Shown one piece after another: positions 51,999 through 63,248 of a DNA stretch of 64,000 nt. Within the stretch, counting starts at the first letter, position 1, and each line of letters starts with the position of its first letter. Where the stretch lies: contig CANTUR010000128.1 of the NCBI GenBank assembly GCA_947683625.1, positions 625,001-689,000 of the forward strand, written 5' to 3'. A program made the position numbers and the translations under genes. Source of the stretch: Mallotus nudiflorus (Eukaryota; Streptophyta; Magnoliopsida; Malpighiales; Euphorbiaceae). Under the pieces are notes generated by a model. It saw nothing but the letters and a program-made list of their open reading frames with translations. It did not search any database and was not told the origin of the DNA.

Positions 51999-52003
51999 GT
52001 TGT
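51999..52003 (+). other. Left target-site duplication of the LTR-like insertion
   Basis: GTTGT precedes the element and GTTGC (53541-53545) follows it. The intact satellite reads GGGGTTGCCATG, so the target was GTTGC and the left copy has one C-to-T change. Five bases is the usual length for LTR-retrotransposon integration. Confidence 0.7.
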
Positions 52004-52413
52004 TATTAGGTTTTGTGATACAAACACAGTGGAAAATTAAAGATTTATCACATTCTCAAACGTGGATCCATGTAATTCTACTACTTGATTAAATCTAGGG
52101 TTTCAATAATCTCACCAAAATGTAGAAGAGGCAAGATTTTTTGGAAGGATGAGAGAAGGTTCATACCGGTGACACCTTACCTCGAGCTTTTTGCTTTGGT
52201 TTTTTGAATCTAGACACCTCCAAAAGGATGCATCCTCTATAGGCATCCAGACCAATAACCCTTCACAAAAATGAATTGGAGTGTGTGCTAGCAACTTTCT
52301 TGATTGTCTCACAAATCAAGAACAAAAGAAAAACTCTGTGTTTGTTTTCTAAGAAGAGAGAAAACAAATTTGCAGGCAGGAAAAACAAGTGAGTTAAACC
52401 CTAGAGAATATAA

Positions 52414-52424
52414 CATATTTATAG
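52414..52424 (-). promoter_or_regulatory. TATA box of the solo LTR
   Basis: The minus strand reads CTATAAATATG. The same motif is conserved in the second copy at 59203-59213, although the surroundings differ by roughly 10 %. It marks the probable U3/R side and gives the orientation of the element. Confidence 0.6.
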
Positions 52425-52520
52425 ACTCTAAATTCGGGTTTCACCTGCCAATGACCTTTTGGCAATTTCCCATTTATTATATTCTGATTTTGTTTTAAAA
52501 ACAAGTCAGAAATAATATCT

Positions 52521-52582
52521 TATTTATTTATTTAAAATAACATTTATCTTAAATAAATAAACAAACAAATAAATAAATAAAA
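52521..52582. repeat. TTTA/TAAA inverted microsatellite inside the solo LTR
   Basis: A TATTTATTTATTTAAA tract is followed, after a short ACATTTATC spacer, by repeated AAATAAAT units, so the two halves can pair as an AT-rich hairpin. The second copy has a longer version at 59309-59367, so repeat number has changed since the copies separated. Confidence 0.75.
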
Positions 52583-53540
52583 CACTTTAATTATTTATTT
52601 CCACAGAGTTTATTTTGGGCCTATTAAACCCATAATCATTTTAGGCTTGTTCTAAGTGTGTGACCCTGTAGGTTCATATAACATTAGCAGTGGGCCTAAA
52701 TCTCTATTTAGGCATAAGTGGCCTATAGTAAGACATTATGACTACCTAAGTCATGTGAAGTTAATAATCCAAAACAACCTAATTACAATGAATTTTATCG
52801 TCCCTTTATCATGTGATATCTTAATTGAACATAAGGCATAGAATGTCATCCTTATATAGTTCAATATTATGACTTGATTCTAAGTAGACTGAAATGATAA
52901 CTCTTTATCAATTCATTTTAGCATGGCCATGCATTTTCCTTTAGTCTATCTCATTAAGGGGCCCATACATATTTTTCTCATATTAATGAGGGATAAATTC
53001 CTTCTAAATCACTCACATTCCTCACATAACTAATTTCATATCCAACAACATCCTATTTAATTGTGCGGTTAAAGACAATGTTAGAATATGTCAAAACATA
53101 AAATAGCTATGTAGAAATCCATGATGATTTCAAGGTCAAAGGACCGAAATAAAATTACTGTGATGAGAAATACTTATGACAATAATCTATGTAGTATTCT
53201 CATAGTGCGTCAATCCAATACATGATCTCTTATCATGTACCTATAAGTTGACTTAATATCTCATATTCATGATTAGTAAAACATAACCATCAGTCAACAT
53301 CATACTAGCCTTAATACTTTAATACTTATATAATGAATAAATGGCTAGGGATAATTATAATAGAACTCTTATTTTAATCTAAGGGTTTTACTATCAAGTC
53401 ACATACTTGATGGCCTTAGTAAGAAGTAACCATTCATATAACTATCATAAAATCAAATGATAATGAAATACCTCTTTATTAATAAAAAAAGAAAGTTAAT
53501 ACATAATCATAAATGATTGACCTAGTGCATATCACTAATA

Positions 53541-56500
53541 GTTGCCATGACCGTCCATTTGGATCCAAGTGCGCACGCCCACTTTGTCAAATCCGTCCAT
53601 AAATGCCAATGCAGTCTCATCCATAAGCCCTAAAATTTGGACTGCTACAAATGAAGTTTATAGTTCTCATTATAGGGCACTGAGTTAGCTTTAATTTGAT
53701 ATGTCATGGGCCCCATGGTTCAATTGGGGTTGCCATGACTGTCCATTTGAATCCCAAGTGTACATGCCCACTTTGTCCAATCCATCCCTAAATGCCAATG
53801 CAATCTCATCTATTAGCCCCTAAATTTGGATTGCTATAGAAAAATTTTATAGCTCTTATTATAGGGCTCTAATTTAGTTTTAATTTGATATATTATAGGC
53901 CAACTGGTACAATCGCCCATTCATAGCCCAAGTGAGCACGCCCACTATGTCAAATCCATCCATAAATGCCAATGCAATCTCATCCATAGGCCCTTAAATT
54001 TGTAATCCTACAACTGAAATGTGTAGTATCCATTATAATGCTCTGACTTATATGTTATTTGATATATTATGGGCCATGTGGTTCAATTGGTGTTGCCATG
54101 ATCATCCATTTGAAGAGCAAGGGCACACACTCTCTTTGTTAAATCCGTCCATAAATGTCAATGCAGTCTCATCCATAAGCCCCTAAATTTGGTTTTATAT
54201 ACAAGAAATTTGTAGCACCCATTATAGGGCATTGAGTTAGCCTCAATTTGATATATTATAAGCCTTATGGTTCAATCAGGGTTGCCACAACCATCCATTT
54301 AAAGCACAAGTGTGCACACCCACTTTGTCAAATCCATCCATAAATGCCAATGTAGTCTCATCCATAGGCCCCTAAATTTTGATTGCAACAAATGAAGTAT
54401 GTAGCACACACATTATAGGCCTTTGAGTTAGCTTTGATTTGATATATTATAGGTTATGGTTCAATTGGGGTTGCCATGACCGTCCATTTGAAGTTGATTC
54501 ATGCATTCATACTTTGTTAAATCCATCCATAAATGCCAATATAGTCTCATCCATTCCCTAAATTTGGATAGTTAAAGACTTTTTCTATAACACTAATTAT
54601 AGGACTCTTAGTTAGCTTTGATTTGATATATTATAGGCCTCATGGTTTAATCGGGGTTGCCATGATCGTCCATTTGAAGCCTAAGTGTGCATGCCTACTT
54701 TGTCAAATCCATTCATAAATGCCAATGTTGTCTCATCCATGGGCCCCTAAATTTGGACTGCTAGAGATGAAGTTTATAGCACCCATTATAAGGCTTATAG
54801 TTAGCTTCAATTTGATATATTATGGCCCCCATGGTTTAATTAGGGTTCCCATGACGGTCCATTTGAATCCTAAGTGCACTCGCACACTTTGTCAAATCCA
54901 TGCATAAATTCCAATATAGTTTCATCTCTAGGCCCCTAAATTTGGATTACTATAGATAATGTATGTAGATCTTATTATAGAATGTAGAGTCAACTTCAAT
55001 TTGATATATTATGGGCCCCATGGTTTAATCAAGGTTGCCACGATCGTGCATTTGAACCCCAAGTGTGCATGCCTACTTTGTCAAATTCATCTACAAATTC
55101 CAATGCAATATCATTCATAGGCCCTTATATTTGGATTCCTATAAATGAAGATTATAACACTTTTTATAGGGCTCTGAGTCATCTTGATTTGATATTTTAT
55201 AGGCTTCTTGGTTCAATTGGGTTTGCCACGACCATCCATTAGAAGCCCAAATGCGCAAGCCCACTTTGTTAAATCCATCTATAAATTTCAATGCAGTCTC
55301 ATCAATACAACCCTAAATTTGGACAATTACATACCTTTTATTTAGCACCTATTATAGGACTTTGATTCAGCTTCAATTTGATATATTATGGGCCTCGTGG
55401 TTTAATCAGGGTTGCCATGACAATCCATTTGGATCCAAGTGCACACACCAACTTTGTCAAATCCATCCATAAATGCCAATGCAGTCTCATCCATAGGCCC
55501 CAAAATTTGGACTACTACAATTGAGGTTTGTAACACCCATTATAGGGTACAAAGTTAGCTTTGATTTGATATGTCATGGGCCATATGGTTCAATTATGGT
55601 TGCCACTATCGTCCATTTGAATCCCAAGTGGGCACACCCACTTTGTCCAATACATCCTTAAATGCCAATGCAGTCTCATTTATAGGCCCCTAAATTTGGA
55701 TTGCTACAGAAAAAGTTTATAGCTACTATTATAGGGCCCTGAGTCAGCTTCAATTTGATATATTATAGGACCTATGGTACAATCGGGGTTCCCACAACCG
55801 TCCATTCATAGCCCAAGTGAGCACGTTCACTTTGTGAAATCCATCCATAAATACTAATACAATCTCATCCATAGGCCCTTAAATTTATACTGTTGCAGAT
55901 GAACTGTGTAGTATCAATTATTGACCTCTGATTTAGATTCTATTTGATATGTTACAGGCCTTGTGGTTCAATTGGGCTTGCCAAGACCATCCATTTGAAG
56001 GCCAAGCATGCACACCCTCTTTATCAAATCCATCCATAAATGCCAATGCAGTCTCATCCATAAGCTCTTAAATTTCATTTGGTATACAAGAAGTGTGTAG
56101 CACTTATTATAGGGCACTAAGTTAGCCTTGATTTGATATATTAGAAGCCTTATGGTTTAATCGGGGTTGCCATGACCATTTATTTGAAGCCAAAGTGTGC
56201 ACACCCACTTTGTTAAATCCATCCACAAATGCCAATGCAGTGTCATCCATAGGCCTGTAAATTTGGACCGGTATAAATGAATTATGTAGCACACATTATA
56301 GGGCTCTAAGTTAGCTTTGATTTAATATATTATGGGCCTGGGGTTCAGTTAAGGTTGCCATGACCATCCATTTGAACCCCAAGTTCGCACGCCCACTTTG
56401 TCAAATCTATCCATAAATTATAATGTAGTCTCATCCATAGGCCCTTAAATTTGGACTGCTATAGACTTTTTCTATAGCACCCATTATAGGGCTTTGGGTT

Positions 56501-58791
56501 AGCTTTGATTTGATATATTATAGGTCTTATGGTTCAATCAGGGTTGCCACGACCATCCATTTAAAGCCCAAGTACACTCACCTACTTTATCAAATCAATC
56601 CATAAAATGCCATTGAAGTATCATCCATATGCCCATAAATTTAGACTACTACATATAAAATCTATAGAAACCACTATAGGGCTCTGAGTCAGCTTCAATT
56701 TGATATATTATGGTTCCTATGGTTCAATTAGGATTACCACGATCGTCCATTTTAAGCCTAAGTGTGCATGCCTACTTCGTCAAATTCATCCGTAAATGTC
56801 TATGCAGTCTTATTCATAGGCCCCTAAATTTGGATTACTATATATGAAGTCTATAGTAGCCATTATAGGGCTCTAACTTAGCTTCAATTCGATACATTAT
56901 GGCCCCCATGGTTCAATCGGAGCTGCCACAATGGTCCATTTGAATCCTAAGTGCGCATGCCCACTATGTCAAATCCATGCATAAATGCCAATGTAGTCTC
57001 ATCCATAGGCCCCTAAATTTGGACTGCTATAGACTTTTTCTATAGCACCCATTATAAGGCTCTGGGTTAGCATCATTTTGATATATTATGGGCCTTATGG
57101 TTTAATCAGGTTTGCCATGGCTGTCCATTGGAAGCCCAAGTGCGCATGCCCACTTTCTAAAATTCGTCCATAAATGCTAATGCAGCCTCATTTATATGGC
57201 CCTAAATTTGGATTGTTATAGAATTTTTCTTTAGCACCCATTCTAGGTCACTAATTTAGCTTTAATTTAATGTATTATAGGCCCTAATCGAGGTAGCCAA
57301 GACCATCCATTTGAATCCAAGTGTGCACCCCACTTGTCAAATCCATCCAAAAATTCCAATACAATCTCATCCATAAGCCCTTAAATTTGGACTACTACAG
57401 ATGAAGTCTATAGCGCCCAATATAGGGCTTCGAGTCAATTTCAATTTAATATATTATAAGCCCATAGTTCAATCGAGGTTACCTTGACTGTCCATTTCAA
57501 TCCTAAGTACACACACCCACTTTATCTAATATATCCATAAATGCCAATGTAGTCTCATCTATAGGCCTATAAATTTGGATTGTTATAGAAAATGTATGTA
57601 GCTCTATTATAGGGCTTTGAGTAAGCTTTAATTAATATATTATGGGCCCTATGGTTCAATCAGGGTTTCCACACCCATCCATTTGAAAACTAAGTGAGCA
57701 TGCCCACTTTGTCAAATCCATCCATAAAAGCTAATGCAGTCTCATCCATCGGCCCTTAAACTTGTATTGCTACAAATGAATTGTATAGTATCCATTATGG
57801 GGTTCTAAGTCAACTTCAATTTGATATATTATGGGCCCCATGGTTCATTCGAGGATGCCAAGACCATCCATTTGAAGCCCAGGTGCGCATGCCCACTTTG
57901 TCAAATCTGTCCATAAATACCAATGTAGTTTCATCCATAGGCCCCTAAATTTGCTATGCTATAGATGAAGTGTATAGCACCCATTATAGGGCTTTGAGTC
58001 ACCCTCGATTTGATATATTATGGGCCTGGTGGTTCAATTGGATTTCCACGACTGTCCATTTGTAGCCCTAGTGTGCATGCCAACTTTGTCAAATATATCC
58101 ATAAATGCCAACGTAGTCTCATCCATGGGCCCCTAAATTTAGATTGCTATAAATGAAGTGTATAGCACACATTATAGGGCCTTAAGTCATCTTTGACTTA
58201 ATATATTATGGGCCTAGGGTTTAGTTAGGGTTGCCATGACCGTCCATTTGAAGCCCAAGTGTGCATGCCCACTTTGTCAAATCCATCCATAAATGCCAAT
58301 ATAGTCTCATTTGTAGGCCCCTAAATTTGGATAGCTATAGACTTTTCTATAGCACCAATTTTAGGACTCTATGTTAGCTTTTATTTATTATATTATGGGC
58401 CCCATGGTTCACTTGATGTTTCCATGACTATCCATTTGAAGTCCTAGTGCGCACACTTACTTTTTCAAATCCACTAATAAATGCCAATGCAGTCTTATCC
58501 ATAGGCCCCTAAATTTGGACCTCTATAGAAGCAATGTGTAGCACCCATTATAGGGCTCTAAGTCAGCTTAAATTTGATATATTATAGCCCTTGTGGTTCA
58601 AATGGGGTTTCCACGATCATCTATTTGAAGCCCAAGTGTGCATGCCTACTATGTCAAATCCATCCATAAATGCTAATATAGTCTCATCCATAGACCCTAA
58701 ATTTGGACTGCTACAGATGAAGTCTATAGCACCTATTATAGGGCTCTGAGTCAGCTTTGATTTGATGTATTAGGGCCCTCTTGGTTCTATC
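53541..58791 (+). repeat. Satellite array block 3 (about 28 monomers)
   Basis: The same satellite and orientation, starting with the second half of the monomer split by the insertion. It carries two copies of the 10-mer higher-order repeat described for 47.5-57.3 kb. It ends mid-monomer in GGTTCTATC at the second LTR-like copy. No gene is seen. Confidence 0.97.
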
Positions 58792-59667
58792 TATTGGGGT
58801 TTCATGATACAAACGCAGTGGAAAATTAAAATTTTATCATGTTCCCAAACATGGATCCATGTAATTCAACTACTTGATTAAATCTAGAGTTTCAAGAATC
58901 TCACCAAAATGTAGAAAAGGCAAGATTTTCTAAAAGGATGAGAGGAGGTTCACACCGATGACACCTTACCTCGAGCTTTTTGCTTTGGTTGTTCGGATCA
59001 TGACGTCTCCAAAAGGATGCGTCCTCTATAGGTATCCACACGAACAGCCCTTCACAAAATGAATTGGAGTGTGTGCTAGCAACCTTCTTGATTGTCTCAT
59101 AAATCAGGAACAAAAGAAAAACTCTATGTTTATTTTCTAGGAAGAGAGAAAACCATTTTGGAGGCAGGGAAAAACAAAACTATTAAACCCTAGAGAATAT
59201 AACATATTTATAGACTCTAAATTAGGGTTTCACCTACCAAAAACCTTTTTGTTAATTTCCATTTATTACATTCTGATTTTATTTTAAAAACAAATCAGAA
59301 ATAATGTCTTATTTATTTATTTATTTAAAATAACATTTATCTTAAATAAATAAATAAATAAATAAAACACTTTAATTATTTATTTCCATAGAGTTTATTT
59401 AGGGCTTATTAAATCCATAATCATTTTGGGCTTGTTCTATGTGTGTGACCCTATAGGTTCACATAACATTAGTAGTGGGCCTAAATCTCTATTTAGGCCT
59501 ACAAGTCATAAATGGCCTCTAGCAAGACATTATGACTACCCAAGTCATATGAAGTCAATAATCCAATATAACCTAACTACAGTGAATTTTATCGTCCCTT
59601 TATCACATGATATCTTATTTGAACATAAGGCATAGAATGTCATCCTTATATAGTTCAATATTTTGAC
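58792..59667 (-). mobile_element. Truncated second copy of the solo-LTR-like repeat (876 bp)
   Basis: Begins TATTGGGGTTTCATGATACAA, matching the left end of the first copy (TATTAGGTTTTGTGATACAA), and follows it at about 88-92 % identity by eye to TTTTGACT, equivalent to 52874 in the first copy. The last 666 bp, which are the U3 side in minus-strand orientation, are missing. Satellite resumes directly at CTCTGAGTCC, about 145 bp (or that plus whole monomers) further round the monomer. A deletion therefore removed the LTR's right part and adjacent satellite together. The TATA box at 59203-59213 is kept. Minus-strand short ORFs shared with copy one are not convincing genes. Confidence 0.78.
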
Positions 59668-62600
59668 TCTGAGTCCACTTTAATTTTATATATTATGGGC
59701 CTCGTGGTTCAATAGGGGTGACCATGACCACCCATTTAAAGGCTAAGTCCGCATGCTCACTTTGTTAAGTCCATCCAAAAATACCAATGTAGTCTCATCC
59801 ATAGGCCCCTAAATTTGGATAGTTATAAACTTTTTCTATAATAGCCATTATAGGGCTCTTAGTTAGCTTTGCTTCAATATATCATGGGCCCCTTGGTTCA
59901 ATCGGGGTTGCCACGACAGTCCATTTGAAGCCCATGTGTGCATGCACATTTTGTCAAATCCATCCATAAATGCTAATGCAGTCTCATCCATAGGCCCTTA
60001 AATTTTGACCCAAAAAAATGAAGTCTGTGGCACCCATTATAGAGCTTTAAGTTAGGTTCAATTTGATATTTCAATCGAGGTTGCCATGGCTATCCATTTG
60101 AAGCCCAAGTGCGCACATTGACTTTATGAAATCCATCCATAAAATACCAATATAGTCTCATCCATAGGCCCCTAAATTTGGACTGCTATAGATGAAGTCT
60201 ATAACAACCATTATAGGGCTCTGAGACAACTTTGATTTGATATATTATGGAACCCATGTCTCAATTGGGGTTGCCATGACCATCCATTTGAAGCCTAAGT
60301 GCGCACGACTACTTTGTCAAATCCATCCATAAATGCCAATGCAGTATCATCCATAGCCTCCTAAATTTGGACTACTACAGATGAAGTCTGTAACACCTAT
60401 TATAAGGCTCTAATTTAGTTTTGATTTGTTATATTATGGCCCTCATGGTTTAATCGGGGTTGCCATAACAATCCATTTAAAGCCCAAGTGTGCACGCTCA
60501 TTATGTCAAATCCATACATAAATGCCTATATAGTTTCATCTAAAGGCTAGTAAATTTGGATTGTTATAGAAAAATTTTATAGATCCTATTATAGGGCTCT
60601 GAGTTAGCTTCAATTTGATATATTATAGGCTCCATGGTTCAGTTGGGGTTTCCACAACTGTCCAATTGAAACCCAATTGTGCATGCCCACTTTGTCAAGT
60701 ACATCCATAAATGCCAATACAGTCTCATCCATAAGCTCCTAAATTTGGAATGATACAAATGAAGCATGTAGCATTTATTATAGGGGCCTAAGTCAGCTTA
60801 GATTTGATATATTATTTGCTTCATGATTAAATTGAGGTTGCCACAATTGTCCATTTGAAGGCCAAGTGCACAAGCCCACTTTGATAAATCCATCCACAAA
60901 TGCCAATACATTCTCATCTATAGGCCCTTATATTTGGATTGCTATAGAAAAATGTGTTGTGCCTATAATGGGGCTATAAGTCAACCTCGATTTGATATAT
61001 TATATGCCATGTGGTTCAATCTGGGTTGCCACAACCATCCATTTGAAGCCCAATTATGCACACCCACTTTTGTGAAATCCATCTATCAATGCCAATGTAG
61101 TCTCATCCATAGGCCCTTAAATTTTTATTACTACAAAAAAAATTTTTAGCACCTATTATAGGGCTCTGAGTTAGATTAGATTTGATATTTTATAGGCCCC
61201 ATAGTTTAATCAGGTTTGCCATAACCATCCATTTGAATCCCAAGTGCACACACCTACTTTGTAAAATCCATCAATAAATGTCAATGCAGTCTCATCCATA
61301 GTCCCCTAAATTTGGATTGATACAAATAATGCACATAGGACTTATTATAGGGCTCTAAGTTAGCTTTGATTTTATATATTATTGTCTTTGTGGTTAAATC
61401 GAGGTTGTCGCGACCATCCATTTAAAGCCCAAGTGCATACGCCCACTTTGTCAAATCCATTAATAAATGCCAATGCAACATCATCCATAGGCCTTTAAAT
61501 TTTGATTGCTATAGAAAAAATGTATAGTGCTTATAGTAAGGCTTTGAGTTAGCCTTGATCTGATATATTATAAGCAATGTGGTTCAATCAGGGTTGCCAC
61601 AACAGTCCATCTGAAGCCCAATTGTGCATGCCCACTTTATGAAATCCATCCTTAAATGCTAATGCATTCTCATCTATAGGCCCTTAAATTTTGGACTGCT
61701 ATAGATGAAGTATGTAGCACACATTATAGGGCTCTGAGTCAGCTCCAATTTGATATATTATAGTTCCTATGGTTCAATTGGGGTTGCCACGACTATCCAT
61801 TTAAAGCCCAAGTGTGCATGCTTACTTTGTCAAATCCAACCATAAATGCCAAAGCAGTCTCATCCATAGGCCCCTAAATTTGGACTGCTACATATGAACT
61901 CTATAGCACCCATTATTAGGCTTTGAGTCATCTTTGATTTTATATAGTATGGCCATTATGGTTCAATTAGGGTTACCATGACCGTCCATTTAAAGCCTAA
62001 GTGTGCATGCCTACTTTATTGAATCCATCCAAAAATGCCAATACAGTCTTATCCATAGCCCCCTAAATTTGGACTGATTAGATAAAGTCTATAGCACTTG
62101 ATATAGTGCTTTGAGTCAGCTTTAATTTGATATATTATGGCCCCCATTATTCAATCGGGGTTGCCATGACCATCCATTTGAAGCCTAAGTGCGCAGTCCA
62201 CTTTATCAAATCCATCTATAAGTGTCAATGCAGTCTCATCCATAGGCCCTTAAAGGATTAGTACAGAAGAAGTGTGTAGCACCCATTATAAGGCTCTGAG
62301 TCAACCTCAATCTAATATATTTTAAACCCCATAATTCTAATCGACTTGCCACGATCGTCCATTTGAAGTCCAAGTGTGCATGTCCACTTTGTCAAATCCA
62401 CCTAGAAATGTCAATGCAGTCTCATCCATAGCCCCTTAAAGTTGGACTACTACATATGAATTCTATAGCACCCATTATAAGGCTCTGAGTTAGCTTTGAT
62501 ATGTTATATTATGGCCCTCGTGGTTCAATCAGGGTTACCACAACAGTCCATTTAAATCCCAAGTGCACATGTCTACTATGTCAAATCCATGCATAAATGC

Positions 62601-63248
62601 TAATACATTTTCATCTATAGGCCCATAAATTGGATTGTTATAGACAAAGTTTGTAGCTTTCATTGTAGGGCTCTACCTTAGCTTTGGTTTAAGATATTAT
62701 GGGCCCTGTGGTCCAATCGGGGCTTCCACGATCGTCCAACTAAAGCCCAAGCGTGCATGCCCACTTTGTTAAATCCATCAATAAATGCCAATGTAGTATC
62801 ATGCATAGTCCTTTAAATTTGGATTGATGCAAATGAAGCATGTAGCATTTATTATAGGGCTCTGAGTCAACTTTAATTTAATATACTATGGGCTTTATGG
62901 TTAAATCGAGGTTACCATGACTATCCATTTGAAGCCCAAGAGCGTATGCCCACTTTGTCAAATCCATCCATAAATGCCAATGCAGTCTCAGCTATAGGCC
63001 CTTAAATTTGGATTGCTATAAAAAAAAGTGTATTGCTTATAATGCGGCTCTAAGTCAACCTCGATTTGATATATTATAGGCCATATAATTCAATCGATGT
63101 TGCCTCGACTATCCATTTAAAGCCCAATTGCACATGCCCACTTTATGAATTCCATCCATAAATGCCAATGCAGTCTCATCCATATGCACCAAAATTTTTA
63201 CTGCTATAAAAAAAGTTTGTTGCACCTACTATAGGGCTTTGAGTCGCC
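59668..63248 (+). repeat. Satellite array block 4 (about 19 monomers) with an 11-mer higher-order repeat
   Basis: The same satellite to the right edge of the array. GGCCCTC-type monomers with ATTATGTCAAATCC or CTATGTCAAATCC are at 60438 and 62513, and GAAGCATGTAGCATTTATTA is at 60761 and 62835. The spacing is 2,074-2,075 bp, which is eleven monomers of 188.6 bp. Monomers with TTGCTATAGAAAAA or TTGCTATAAAAAAA follow at about 60940, 61507 and 63014. The array ends at GGGCTTTGAGTC. No gene is seen. Confidence 0.95.

Larger units (their letters stand above)
30613..52003 (+). repeat. Satellite array block 2 (about 113 monomers)
   Basis: The same ~189-bp satellite and orientation as block 1, resuming mid-monomer at CCACTTTGTCC after the retrotransposon. 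About 40 bp of a monomer are missing between the two sides. The first part (30.6-38 kb) is rich in monomers with the shorter ATTATGGCCC form and in CTACAGACTTTGTCAGTAGC-type variants, the latter also present at about 15.88 kb in block 1. Later parts show 3-mer and 10-mer higher-order structure. Rearranged monomers occur at about 40050-40130, 40935, 44105-44190 and 44989. No gene is seen. Short ORFs are chance read-throughs. Confidence 0.97.
52004..53540 (-). mobile_element. Solo-LTR-like insertion, complete (1,537 bp), minus-strand orientation
   Basis: Non-satellite sequence sits precisely inside one monomer, which resumes at 53541 without loss. The ends are TATTAG and CTAATA, a 6-bp inverted pair that fits decayed TG...CA LTR termini, flanked by 5-bp near-duplicates. 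On the minus strand a TATA box (52414-52424) is followed by a pyrimidine-rich leader, the arrangement expected of an LTR read right-to-left: U3 on the right, U5 on the left. There is no primer-binding site, gag or pol. A related, truncated copy lies at 58792-59667. It is unrelated to the Athila-type LTR here. The superfamily is not identified. A non-autonomous element cannot be excluded. Confidence 0.7.
47460..57345 (+). repeat. 10-monomer higher-order repeat, about 1.87 kb, interrupted by the LTR insertion
   Basis: Several rare variants recur together. TTTGGATCCAAGTG is at about 48091, 49971, 53559 and 55424. GATATGTCATG is at about 48233, 50114, 53698 and 55568. GGTACAATCG with CATTCATAGCCC-type text is at about 48430, 50318, 53905 and 55777. 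Steps are about 1.88 kb and 1.87 kb, and about 2.06 kb across 50-53.6 kb once the 1,537-bp insertion is subtracted (11 monomers). A CCAGACCATCC plus CTAAAGGATTGG pair at 47.52-47.61 kb repeats at 51.44-51.53 kb, offset 3,925 bp, about two units. Confidence 0.85.

Noticed and set aside
52112..52312. Minus-strand ORF partly conserved with one at 58901-59113
   Set aside because: The peptides are alike because the DNA is a shared LTR. The segment lies in the transcribed part of the LTR downstream of the TATA box, has no known domain, and similarity extends evenly beyond the ORF.
52004..53540. DNA transposon or MITE
   Set aside because: The terminal inverted match is only 6 bp, and the 5-bp target duplication, TATA box and pyrimidine-rich leader fit an LTR better. 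Not fully excluded.
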